From contig CM044489.1 of assembly GCA_024364805.1 (NCBI GenBank), positions 136,778,962-136,801,209 on the forward strand: 22,248 nt of DNA, written 5' to 3'. The number at the start of each line of letters is the position of its first letter. The stretch's first letter is position 1. A model generated the notes under the pieces. The model had not been told where the DNA came from. It was given only the letters and a program-made list of their open reading frames with translations, and ran no database searches. Made by a program: the position numbers and the translations under genes. Below are positions 9,036-18,720 of the stretch, in pieces. This DNA comes from Euprymna scolopes (lineage: Eukaryota > Mollusca > Cephalopoda > Sepiida > Sepiolidae).

Positions 9036-9913
9036 TGTTGCATATTGGTTACATGTAAAAGAGTTTTAGATAGAGAGTAAGAGTCTTATTACAGTGAGGG
9101 ATGTTGAAAGACTCAGAGAGAGATGTATGTTGTAAGAGAGAGACTTAGATAGATTGTTCATGTTAGGAGAGATTCTTATATATTAAATGTTCATTCCTTA
9201 ATTGTGTTGAATGGAAGAAGAAGAAAGCTCTTTGAGTGAAGGGATATAGTGTTCAAACAGTTCGGACATGATGATGTTGAGATGTGTATGTAAAGACATA
9301 TAACACAAATATATAATACAATTGGACTTTACCTTTGTATAAGAATCATAAACACAAGACGAGCTTTACAAAAAACACTTGATGGTTTATTCTTCACACG
9401 GCCGTGATTCCATCACCAAGAATTCAAAGTTTCACATTTTTTCTTGAAGTGACGTCTCGCTCCTAGATGACTGAATCTCTCTGAGTTTTCTCACTGACTC
9501 TAACTCAAGTTTTTCTCTATCCCGAGAACTTTCTATTTTCCGTGACGTCATACACATGTTAAAACGTGTGCCTTCTTTCACGTGTTATGGACATACGTGT
9601 CCAAAACTTTTCCTATTTCTACAAAAGGAATTTTAACCTATATTCAATATGTTGAAAACATTATCTTATAAGCTGCATTCTTTCAATTTAAAATTTCATA
9701 ATAAACTTGACAGCTCACATTCTTTCCTTGAAATATTTTATCTATATTCTAAACAAGTTTGTTTTACATTTTTACATTCTCACACGTAATCTATTTCTAA
9801 ACCCAGATTACGAGGTTCGAATTTGTCTATTGCTATTTCATTTTCATTTTAAACTAAATTCTCCATTTTTATACTTACATGAAAAGGGGACAGCCCTTAT
9901 CATGTAACACAAT
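9032..9913. repeat. Target-site duplication pair CAAT around the solo LTR
   Basis: CAAT at 9032-9035 and 9910-9913 flank the LTR exactly. The flanking LINE codons read GTC AAT on the left and AAT TTC AAC on the right, so one copy of CAAT accounts for the original uninterrupted site. Confidence 0.8.
9036..9909. mobile_element. Solo LTR (874 bp) inserted in a LINE
   Basis: The segment starts TGTTGC and ends GTAACA, the TG...CA ends of an LTR with a 5-of-6 inverted match. It has a perfect 4-bp target duplication, CAAT. It carries no gag, pol or env similarity, so it is most simply a solo LTR left by LTR-LTR recombination. Family is not certain; a 4-bp duplication fits Ty3/gypsy. Transcriptional orientation is unclear, since AATAAA signals occur on both strands (9380s minus, about 9700 plus). 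It contains a perfect TGACGTCA palindrome at 9543-9550 and several CACGTG/ACGTG motifs at 9552-9601. It is younger than the LINE it interrupts. Confidence 0.75.
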
Positions 9914-10610
9914 TTCAACACATCCAAAACCAAGCTTATATCTTTTCACCACCAACACTCTGATTCCCAATTGGCCACAACTGATATGAATGGTTCTCGT
10001 CTCAAAGAAACATCCTGTTTTGACAAAATTTTGGTACTGACCTGAAATAGAAGACTTGCATCAAATCTGTTGCCAAGGTCATTGGAAAAATGGTTGCGTT
10101 ATTCTATTAATCCAGAAAGTATCTCACTCCAAACACAATTCTCTACCTGTGTAAGAGCCAAATATGACATAAAATGGAGTACTATTGCCATACCTGAGGA
10201 GAAGCTACTCAGAGCACTCTATCCTGCCTTAAATGACAGGGTTCAAAATCAACTTTGACACTGAGTAGACAATGCACTTTTCTCCTCTCTGCAACCTCTT
10301 TCTCACAGAAAAGATGTTGCAAGCTTGTTCTACCGTTATTTTCATAGCAAGTGCTCATCTGAGCTTCACTCAATGGCCCCCTCCCAACAAACTTTCATAA
10401 AAAGCACTCATCAAGCTATGACTATGACTACTTTTCTCTACGCTTTATCAGTGCCTAGATGCAAATTTTATGAACAAAGCTTCTTTCCTAGAATTGCCTG
10501 CCTGTGATACTTTGTTCCACTGGCCTACTTCCCAGCTCACTACAACAAGCCCAATGTGAATAACTTCTTACTATCCTAACCCCTTGAATAGTCAAATTCT
10601 ACCTAATCCC
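9910..10610 (+). pseudogene. Jockey-like LINE fragment, 3' part
   Basis: Directly after the LTR the frame reads NFNTSKTKLISF and then DMNGSRLKE (about 9912-9998), the thumb-side region of Jockey-like reverse transcriptases. Further on come SLQPLSHRKDVASL, FYRYFHSKCSSEL (about 10329-10365) and YEQSFFPRIACL (about 10468-10503), the conserved C-terminus. Frameshifts and stops are present, and the WNSLP motif expected after RIACL is degraded. The 3' UTR (CCTTGAATAGTCAAATTCTA) resembles that of the copy at 20923-21398 but gives way to the 5S SINE by about 10625. Confidence 0.75.
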
Positions 10611-10627
10611 CCCCCCCCAAATGATCA

Positions 10628-10748
10628 GATATATGTTATAATTACATTGACACACCAGTTCTCGCTAGAACAACAAAGTTAAGCAGTGGTGAACCTGGTC
10701 AGTATCAAATGTGGTATTAATTTGGGAATATGAGGCACTGTATGCAGG
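10628..10748 (+). ncRNA. 5S rRNA-like head of the SINE
   Basis: Recognisable 5S blocks in the right order and spacing are CATTGACACACCAGTTCTCG (10645-10664), AAAGTTAAGCAG (10675-10686, box A region), CCTGGTCAGTA (10694-10704), TTTGGGAATA (10721-10730, box C region) and GCACTGTATGC (10735-10745). Box A and box C are well kept; the intermediate element between them is degraded. It is too diverged to be a functional ribosomal gene and is embedded in a SINE. Confidence 0.8.
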
Positions 10749-11039
10749 AGAGGGGTATCGACACCTCCCCACAAGAGTTGCAAAAACTTAACGTCAATAT
10801 CTTCCCTAATGCGGATATACATGCAACTTGGAACTGCTTGTGAATTTCATACTCCCATGAAACTTCCTCCTTTGGAGGAAGCTGGTTAAACCCACATTAA
10901 AGTTAGTGTTGCATTTTCATTTCAAAAATGATCACTGAGCTGTTTGTCACTGATCACTTTACACACATTAATCCTTATCCTCAAGTGGCTTCCGCGCCTT
11001 GATAATTGGTAATCTGTTTGTGCAAAAAAAAAAAAAAAA
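10628..11039 (+). mobile_element. 5S-rRNA-derived SINE with LINE-like tail
   Basis: The head (10628-10748) is a diverged full-length 5S rRNA copy. The body (10749-10965) is of unknown origin and contains a perfect hairpin, CTTCCTCC-TTT-GGAGGAAG, at 10863-10881. The tail (10966-11012) matches the 3' end of the LINE at 20939-20985 in 38 of 47 positions by eye, and a 16-bp poly(A) follows at 11024-11039. SINEs with 5S heads are known (the SINE3 class); they are transcribed by RNA polymerase III from an internal promoter and mobilised by a partner LINE that recognises the tail. No clear target duplication was found. It may have inserted into the LINE 3' UTR, or the LINE and SINE may have recombined. 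Confidence 0.8.
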
Positions 11040-13428
11040 TTATAGAAATAATAATAAAAAACATGTGTAAAAAGAGAGGTTTCTAATTGAAAGACAATTA
11101 AAAAATTAGTTATCACCCTGAGCATATCACTAACAACAATTGGAGAAAAACTATGACAAAAAAAAACAATTTCTGCTTATTTGAAGTAAGACTGAAACAA
11201 AAAACATACAATAAAAACTAAAAACGAAAAGTCCTTTATAAAAATGTTTTCAAGGTTCTTTTAAAATCTTTCTTTCCAGTCTATCTTCTTCTTCGATACT
11301 TTTCCCTGTCAGTCCTTTTTTTTTTTCTTTTAAAAATAGTACCTTCAAAAGGTATAAATTATTAGGCATTTTTGCCCAAAAAGTAATACGAAATAATTTT
11401 TTTTTTAATTTTATAAATAGTTCTTTGCACAAAAAGGGAATTCTATTTAAACCGCTTCAGGTTAAATTATCTTTCCAGACGTGCCTTTTCGTCTTGTTAA
11501 TAAGTTTGTTGAATGAAAAGAAATCTCTTCCCTCAAATCTCTTCAAATACCAGAGACAGTCGAAAACTTCTGTATCTCTTACAGCCTTAGTCCCAAAAAA
11601 GAGGATCTTCCAGAACACAAAATGGTCATGACAGATGACTTATAACAGATTAACTACACAGATGGTTGAGATGGTTTAAAAAACAAAATTCTCAGAATAC
11701 TTCAAAATCCCTTTCAGATTTTGAAGGATCATGAAGTAATTTATTTAATTTTTTTTCAACTACTAACAAAAGACTCAGATGTCTATCTTGTTTTTTAATA
11801 AAATAAAATGCATTCTGATGGATTTAATTCTATAATTTTTTTTTAAATGGGATTTTTTTATCATTTTGCATCATTGATTTTTTTATTTATTTCAATGAAT
11901 AGTAAATTAAAAAAAAATATTAATTCAGTTCTCATAGTCTACAGAATGTGAATAAAATTCACATAGGGGACAGACCCTAAACTACATGAAATTTGCAAAT
12001 GCCAAGACACCTTGAATGGATTTCATGATTCTGTCTGTGCTTGCATACACAATGTGTTTTTGCGTGCCGATGGGCTAATAGACACCTCATCAAGTAATTC
12101 AGCTTCCTTGACCAAGCCAAATCAAGAATTTGGAATAGCGAATTACACTTCGTCATAAAGTAGAAAGTTCAATATAATTCATGTCAGAAATTGTGCCGAA
12201 TCAGTAATTTCTTACAAAAGTTCTCAACTGGGAATGAATTTACAATCCCCATAATGGGGATTAAGACACAGAAGGATGAGTTTCCGATATGCTTTCTGCT
12301 GGAACAGAGTGGGAAAGTTCCCTTGATTTGAAGATGACTAAAACTCGTCCATTCCACACGACTTCAAAGGTGGAAAATAATTTTCTCGTGCCTTTAAATT
12401 TGGCGCCTCTTGTTATAATCACGTTTTAATAAAAAAGGGTAAAACGAAAACGTTCAATACAACTCTTGAAACGCAATAGCAGAAGTGCCCTAGGCAATTG
12501 CGTACTTCAACAAAAAAGTAAACACAGACACATGTGAAGTTATCGTATAATTTTATTAACATAAAAGTTCTTTCCTTTGTTGTTGGTGGGAAAGTCTAGT
12601 TTATTTTAAAATTGTTTTATAGACATAGATTTTCTCAAAAGAATATCAGCTACAATGCTTTTTTTAATCATATTTTTTTCTCATTTGCTCATACCGTGTG
12701 GCGTGGCTTTTGTAATAACTTTAGTTTTTTAAAATCCATGAATCAACAAAATGTTTATTTATAGAATGTTGCTTTACGGAAATAACACACTTTTCCCTTT
12801 CAAATTAATTCTCATTTTTCTTTTAATTAACATTGTGTAAGTTCAGTTTCACTATAAATAGTGTTTCTTATTTTTCTCTTTTTCAATGCACGTCTTTAAA
12901 TTTTCTAATGTTTTTGTAAAAAAGCTCTCATTCATTACTGATAGTTGTGACTGTTTAATGGATTTTGCTTGCTAGGACTTCAAGCATGACATAATTTTTC
13001 AATGATTAGCCCTACGATTTACAAAGATCATGACTGTGACCGTTATGGTAGGTAGATAATTTAAAAATTGAAGTAAACACTAAATAAACAGATTTTTTTC
13101 GTAAACGTTTATAAAAAATGCTTGCTAAATTTGTAGATTAACACTCGGTTTAAGCATCCCCACTTTCTAAAAAAGTCTTTAGGCATCTATCTGTGTACAC
13201 CCTGAAAAATTTGGACAGAAAAAAATATCAATTAAAACAATTATATTAAAGTGGGGGGATCAGTTTCGCATGTAAATTAACATTAAATGAATTCTTATTT
13301 CAGAGCCATTTTAGCGTTTTAGAGCAGTTAACCATTTTTTAAAATTTTTTTGCTATGGGAGATAAATTCTATACGGTTTCTTCAGAGATGGCGTTTACTT
13401 TTTAGGTAATTACGTGTGGTCTTACAAA
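11040..13428. other. Long AT-rich stretch, no gene recognised
   Basis: The stretch holds poly-A/T runs and several short open frames without known domains. The block AAAATGCATTCTGATGGATT (from 11805) recurs at 21728 with five more matching bases, marking a dispersed repeat. A less AT-rich part at about 11940-12430 looks more complex but resembles nothing I could name. Confidence 0.5.
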
Positions 13429-14015
13429 CTTGCTAGTAGGGATGTACTGATTATCAAACTGGCCGATGACCGATTAATCAACCTTTGATAATCGGCCAAT
13501 AAATAGATTTCCAATGCCGATTTATCAGCAAATTTTGTTTTCATAAATGATGCTAATATTAATTATATTGGAAAGGAAGACAAATTAACTCAATCTTTTG
13601 CTTGCCAGTGAAAATTTATCAAAGAGACATGCATTGCTAAACCATATTATCAAATAACAGGTATAATACAATGTTGAGGCAAATAGATATAAGCATATAG
13701 AAAATTTCAGTCCTTTCTCTTCCTATCAAATCGACATTATTATTTTTTTACTTTAAATCACTGTCAAAGAAAATTATTACTTCACCTTGCAGTTTTCGTG
13801 TTAAGGAATTGTACAGTAAATTGTGACGATGTGCGAACCAAAAATAAAACATTCTTCATCAGTCATACTCTTGTTCCTCATTTTCAGACTCTTGCTTTTT
13901 CTGGTTTAGATGATGTATATTTTCTTGAGATAAATTACTAATAAGATATCAGACATAAGTAATTTAAATACGTAAAAAATTAAGTAAATATTAAAAATGA
14001 ACACTTTCAACCATT

Positions 14016-14249
14016 ATGGCAACCAGTTTCTGCTGGAAGCATTTTTATGTCAATCCTAAGAATAAGAATACAGCTACTTGCAAGTTATGTCAAACCATCA
14101 CATCAAAGGATGGCAATTCATCAAAAACTTTTACAATAACTAATATGTTAAACCATCTTAGAAAGGTTCGTTTAAAAGTTGCAAATAAAAGAGGAAAGGA
14201 ACAAGTGGCAGCAACTACAAGCCTCCAGTTAAACACCAAACTACTATAG
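14016..14249 (+). pseudogene. hAT transposase, N-terminal BED zinc finger
   Basis: The 77-residue frame starts MATSFCWKHFYVN and contains the C-x2-C pair CKLC at residues 22-25. NMLNHLRKVR follows at 43-52, matching the BED finger pattern (aromatic start, C-x2-C, then L-x2-HL-x3-H). The second zinc-binding His is Arg here (residue 52), so the finger is probably damaged. The frame shifts before the next block at 14258. In intact hAT enzymes this domain binds the sub-terminal repeats. Confidence 0.8.
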
Positions 14250-14257
14250 AATCAATA

Positions 14258-14940
14258 TTGGCCAAGAAGAAAATTTGGGATATTAATGATCACAGTTCAC
14301 AAGAGATCCATTATCTGATAAGAGAAATGATTGCTGTTAATATTAAACCATATTCTGTAACATCTGACATTGAATTGTTGCAAAACTTTGTTCAAATTAC
14401 AGCATTCCGTCAAAAACGTACTTCACTGCAAAATAATTTTCGATATATTTACAAAAGTAAAACAAATATTCAACTGTCTCTTGGTGAAATTAGCAACATT
14501 TCATTAACTACAGATGTTTGGACAGCTACAACAGATAATGCTCCTTTTCAGAGTTTGACAGGTTATTAGTTTTCAAATGACTTTGAACAGTGCAGAGCTG
14601 TGCTTAGAATAATTGCATTTCCTGGTGCACACACAGGTGCAATAATAAGTGAAGAATTGCATAATATTCTGGATGAGTATAAAATCTTCAATAAAAATGT
14701 TCTTAATCTTGCAGGATTCAGGAACAAATATAGTTGCTAATATCAGAGAATGTGATTTAGAATAACTATCATACATTGTAACTCAGTCTGTGAAGACAAC
14801 CATTACATCTAACAGAAATACAGTTTCTCACTTGAATCGCTTTTTATTAGCAATCAAAAAATAAACTGAATTACAAAATCAGCTTAATTTGGAAAAACAA
14901 ACTCATTCAAGATGTGACCACATTGTGGAATTCAACATAT
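14258..14940 (+). pseudogene. hAT transposase, catalytic part
   Basis: A 103-residue frame (14258-14569) ends near ISLTTDVWTATTDN, where the Asp of TTDVWT is the first acidic catalytic residue. After a stop, GAHTGAIISEELHNILDEY is readable. A different frame gives QDSGTNIVANI (14713-14745), the region of the second catalytic Asp. A further frame gives DVTTLWNSTYML (about 14911-14946), the conserved WNST block; the usual Arg before Trp is Leu. At least three frame changes and several stops separate these blocks. Confidence 0.8.
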
Positions 14941-14969
14941 ATGCTGAAAATAAATGAAAAGCTCTTGTA

Positions 14970-15440
14970 ATGTGTGCTGCTAAGATTCCAACCTTACAAC
15001 ATACCAATGGGGACTTGTTTGAAAAAATATCCAGCTACTGAGTCCATTTGAAGAAATCACCAAAGAAGCAAGTTACAGAACATCAACCATATCAATGATA
15101 ATATGTACAAATTTAGCTCTGAGGTTATTTTTGTCAAAAGCTGTCCAATCTAATTCTAGTATTTCTGACTTTAGTGGAATCCTTACCATTGTTGAACAAT
15201 TAAGGTTATCAATTGAAATAAGATTTTCATCTTATCTAAATGATAAAAACTTGTGTATGTCTACTTTCCTAGATCCATAATTCACATATTAATTTTAAAA
15301 GATTGGCATAGAAAACATATTTAGAATTGGATCTACTTTTCACTGATGATCAGCCATATACACTACCCTGCTGAGGATGAAGAAGTACAAACATGTGTAA
15401 ATTATAACATGGCAACTTTAAAACAAACTGACAAAAAAGT
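14970..15440 (+). pseudogene. hAT transposase mid C-terminal block, first copy
   Basis: It reads LLSPFEEITKEASYRTSTIS (about 15034-15093), then LALRLFLSKAVQSN and RFSSYLNDKNLCMSTFLDP up to 15280, where a stop follows. This is the domain between WNST and the dimerisation region in hAT enzymes. It is a diverged duplicate of 16628-17110. By its position it directly continues the upstream catalytic part. Confidence 0.8.
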
Positions 15441-16627
15441 CATCAGTAAAAATATCACAAAAGATGCTTTCATCACTCCTAATATAAGACGATAGTAGGA
15501 AGTAAAAATATAATTATTTCTAATTCAATTTTGGCCCTCATTTTTGAGATGTGAAAAGTGAACATTGCATCATTTATAATAGTAAAAATTGCACTGGTGG
15601 ACAATTTTTAAATTATCATCAAATAAAACTGAATAAAATGACAGTAAATATGAACATTCAATATGATTCTATGCATAATGATTATTATGCCTATTTAAAA
15701 AAAATTCCAGCTGCAACTTAATTATAAGTTGATAAAAATGTTATGTTCAATTTTGGTGGCAGAAATAAAGTACCAAATGTCATAAACATAAACTAATTTC
15801 AAAATCATATATCACAAAAACTATTATAAGATCTGGAATTTTGCATGCCTAATCAATACCTATTGTAACATTTTATGTTCAAATGTCAGCTCTTTACACC
15901 GTGTACTTCTTAAATAGTATCCTCAAGAAAATGTAATAATTTTATGTAGTATTTTTCACTTTGTTTACCATGGCAATGCAATTAAGTAAACGTACATGTT
16001 AAACATCAATTTAATTTTAATAAAAGTAAGAACTGCATGTTGTCAACAATAGAGTTCTTTATATAATTGGTATTTCTTTGCGATTCTGTTGAATTTTTAA
16101 CTTGGCATTGATCATATTCATCCACTTGAGGTAGTTCCTTCAACCCCTTTTCCAGTCAAACACACAGAGAAAAAACTTCAGTTGTTCTTCTTGAATGCTT
16201 GTGGCACAAATCATTTGTTTTGTATTCTTTATTAAATTGTTAGGTGAAAGTACAGACTAGTTAGAAAAACACTCTCTCTTCCAACTGTGAAGAAATGGGT
16301 TTCTGAAAAGTTCTCTGCATGAGTACTATTGTTTTTTATTGTTTTAACATTTTTATTTTATTTTTGTATTGGCTTAATACTGTGATTGTTTACAAGTGAT
16401 TTATTTCTGGTATGTGTGGACTGTTCTGCTTTACGTTGAATGCCCACAAAAAGTCTCTTCTGATAAATTTTTACCAGTTTTAAAATAAGCAAACGAACGT
16501 GGCTGTTTTTCAGAAAATAGATTATTTTTTTATCTGGTAAACATTAATAAGAAGTGGCTTTTTCATGGCATATATGTAAAGCAGAATGATTTGCACAAAC
16601 CGGAAATTTTTAATAAATTAATTTTTT
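15441..16627. other. Unidentified DNA inside the hAT element
   Basis: About 1.2 kb of AT-rich sequence lies between the two copies of the transposase block. It shows no similarity I could see to hAT coding parts or ends, and no coding potential. It may be a foreign insertion, or the remnant of a second hAT copy's non-coding part after rearrangement. Confidence 0.5.
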
Positions 16628-17235
16628 TCATACAAGAATTTGCAACGCTATAAAATTCCTACCTTAAAACTTACCATTGGGGACTTGTTCATAAAATTGC
16701 CCAGTTACTGAGTCCATTTGAAGAAATCACCAAAGAAGCAAGTTGCAGAACTTCAGCCATATCGATGATGATACCTACAATTTTAGCTTTGAAGTTATTT
16801 CTTCTAAAAGCTGTCCAATCTAATTCTGATATTTCTGACTTTAATGGAATCCTTACCACTGTTGTATAATTCAATGAATCAATGGAAAGAAGATTTTCAT
16901 CCTATCTAAATGATAAAAAGTTGTGTATGTCTACTTTACTAGATCCAAGATTCACATTTAGATTTCAAAGGAATGACATGGAAAACACTAAGAATTGGAT
17001 TCTACATCTATTTTCTACTGATGATAATGAAACAGAATCAACAGGATACACTTCTTCAAGCTCTGTTGAGGGTCAAGAAGGTCAAATTGAAAGTACAACT
17101 GTATCTCTTTCAAGCTTGTTTGATAAATTAGCTTCAAATAAGCCTATAGTAACAAATCCAAACTTAGAGCAGGTAGAAGCTAAGTTAAACCTGGAAACGG
17201 CAACTACTATAGAAATACAAAAATCACAATCTTAA
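16628..17235 (+). pseudogene. hAT transposase mid C-terminal block, second copy
   Basis: The block repeats the first copy: EEITKEASCRTSAIS, then LALKLFLLKAVQSN. After one stop comes a 117-residue frame (16882-17235) starting MERRFSSYLNDKKLCMSTLL and continuing with DPRFTFRF. Here the DPRF motif typical of hAT enzymes is intact, unlike in the first copy. The frame ends shortly before the dimerisation region. Confidence 0.8.
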
Positions 17236-17239
17236 CTCA

Positions 17240-17530
17240 AAAGGAGTAAATCCCTTATAGTTAAATGCACAGAAGAACTTGAGCATTACATAGCTTTACA
17301 ACTACTCGCTGGTGATGATCCATTTCAGTGGTAGAAGACGACACAGGAGATCTTACCAGTACTGAGTAAACTGGCTTCAAAATATTTAAGTGCACCACCT
17401 TCATCTTGGAGGGTGAGAGGTTCTTTAGTACAGGTGGTAATGTGTATGAACCTATGAGGAACAGGTTGTGTCATGAGAATAGAGAAACTGTAATGTTTCT
17501 ACATTACAACTTAAAAGTATTCAACTTTAA
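17240..17530 (+). pseudogene. hAT transposase dimerisation domain
   Basis: Readable pieces are ELEHYIALQLLAGDDPFQW, then LPVLSKLASKYLSAPPSSW at about 17354-17410, and a final block ending in LKVFN-like sequence near 17530. LSKLAxKYLSxPPSS is a signature of the hAT C-terminal dimerisation domain. Stops and base changes break it, including loss of the usual SERxFS that follows PPSS. Confidence 0.8.
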
Positions 17531-17950
17531 ATACTGAAGAGACTATGAGGGTAGAGGAGACAGGCAGCTAGAATAGAAGAGGAAGTAGAGCAGGTGCAGA
17601 ACTTCAGCTTATAGTTATTCACTTAAAGAATTACAATTTGTACTTTATAATTGGTTTGTAATTTCTTTTTCTTATCTAATTGTTCAACTATATTCATTTA
17701 AGAATAAGAAATTGGATTTTGTAATTTTATTTAAGAAAGACAAAAAGCCATCATGGTGGCCAGACACTTAATAAATGTTAAGTTAAATTAGCAGTTACTA
17801 TGTTAATGTGTCAAAGGTATCTGATGAGTTACTTGGCAGTAATAAAATGATTTAAATTAAATAGGAAAGTAAATAATCGACCAATTAATCGGCAAAGAAG
17901 CCCATTAGGCCGACTACATGCCGATTAATCGGTATACTCTTACTTGCTAG

Positions 17951-18280
17951 TTAGTGACGAATCTTCTTTTTTAGTTAACTGCCATAAAAAGTTGAAATAG
18001 TCTGGAAGCAAAGAGTCATTTTATGCTAAATCTACATATGAAGTTGATCTCTCAATCTAGTCTAAAATATTTTTTTTTTCTTTTTACTATGAAGTTTTTC
18101 ATGGTATTTACATATGCTGCAGAAGTCAACCACTGGTTCATCGGTCTTATAACTAAGAAAAAGACATAAAAATATGGCAATGACAAAGAAAAAAAAAAAC
18201 AAACACATGTGTATGGCAAAATATGAGGGTGGAAATTATTACAAAGAAATAAATATGTGACCGTTTAAGAAGAGAGTCCA
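17951..18280. other. Spacer, nothing recognised
   Basis: AT-rich DNA to the right of the hAT target duplication, without identifiable features. Confidence 0.5.
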
Positions 18281-18720
18281 TGCTTCAGAGAGTTGATAGG
18301 AAGGATGGATCATTACTGTAGGATGATAATGATGATCGTTATCCTAGCCTGGCCAAAATGTCATTTTGGATGATGATATTGGTGAATGGATCAGTTGATG
18401 GCTGTTGTAGCGATGTATATCAGCCGGAGTTTTCTTTGGTCTACTGGAAGCTGTTGTTTTTGACTTAGCTGCTGTAAAACTTTGGCTGATAGGAGAAGAA
18501 GCTGATGATGATTCTTAATTCGGTTAATAGCTGCTGTAGTTGCTGTGACCATGATTAAGGTAGTCATTGTTGTCTTGCTGTAGAAGGAAGGTTCAGAACT
18601 GATACTGATTATGGCTTTGTGGTAGATAAAAAAAAAATATTCACAAGGACAGGTTGCTGCTGCTGCTGCTGGATGTAGTCATCACAAAGGTGGAAGGGTA
18701 CCGTCCTGACTAGCAAAAAT
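18281..18720. repeat. GAT/CTG trinucleotide-rich region
   Basis: Many imperfect GATGATGAT and GCTGTTGTAGC-type triplets end in a pure CTG run at 18656-18671. No open frame spans it, so a coding homopolymer tract is unlikely. Confidence 0.6.

Larger units (their letters stand above)
13437..17942 (+). mobile_element. hAT DNA transposon (inactive, 4506 bp)
   Basis: The termini are TAGGGATGTACTGATTATC and, read inward from the right, TAAGAGTATACCGATTAATC, an imperfect inverted repeat of about 19 bp. Both sub-terminal regions carry repeated CCGATTAATCGG-like motifs (13460-13530 and 17875-17935). Transposase pieces run in order on the plus strand: a BED zinc finger, the TTDVWT catalytic region, DSGTN, WNST, a mid C-terminal domain and the dimerisation region. 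Stops and frameshifts make it inactive. A roughly 0.47-kb stretch of transposase occurs twice (about 14970-15440 and 16628-17110), with about 1.2 kb of unidentified DNA between. This accounts for the element being longer than a typical hAT. Confidence 0.9.
13429..17950. repeat. 8-bp target-site duplication of the hAT element
   Basis: CTTGCTAG is present at 13429-13436 and 17943-17950, directly next to the two termini. An 8-bp duplication is the hallmark of hAT insertion, and the perfect match supports the stated ends. Confidence 0.9.

Noticed and set aside
9811-9822. GGTTCGAAT as a tRNA box B
   Set aside because: There is no matching box A or cloverleaf around it, and it lies inside the solo LTR.
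9707-9907. Short open frame as a gene
   Set aside because: It lies wholly within the solo LTR, has no domain and has low-complexity composition.
10628-10748. Functional 5S rRNA gene
   Set aside because: Divergence from the 5S consensus is high, the intermediate element is degraded, and the copy is fused to a SINE body and LINE-like tail.
18281-18720. CTG/GAT triplet tract as a polyglutamine or poly-Leu/Ala exon
   Set aside because: No open frame spans it, and stops interrupt all readings. It looks like simple repeat.
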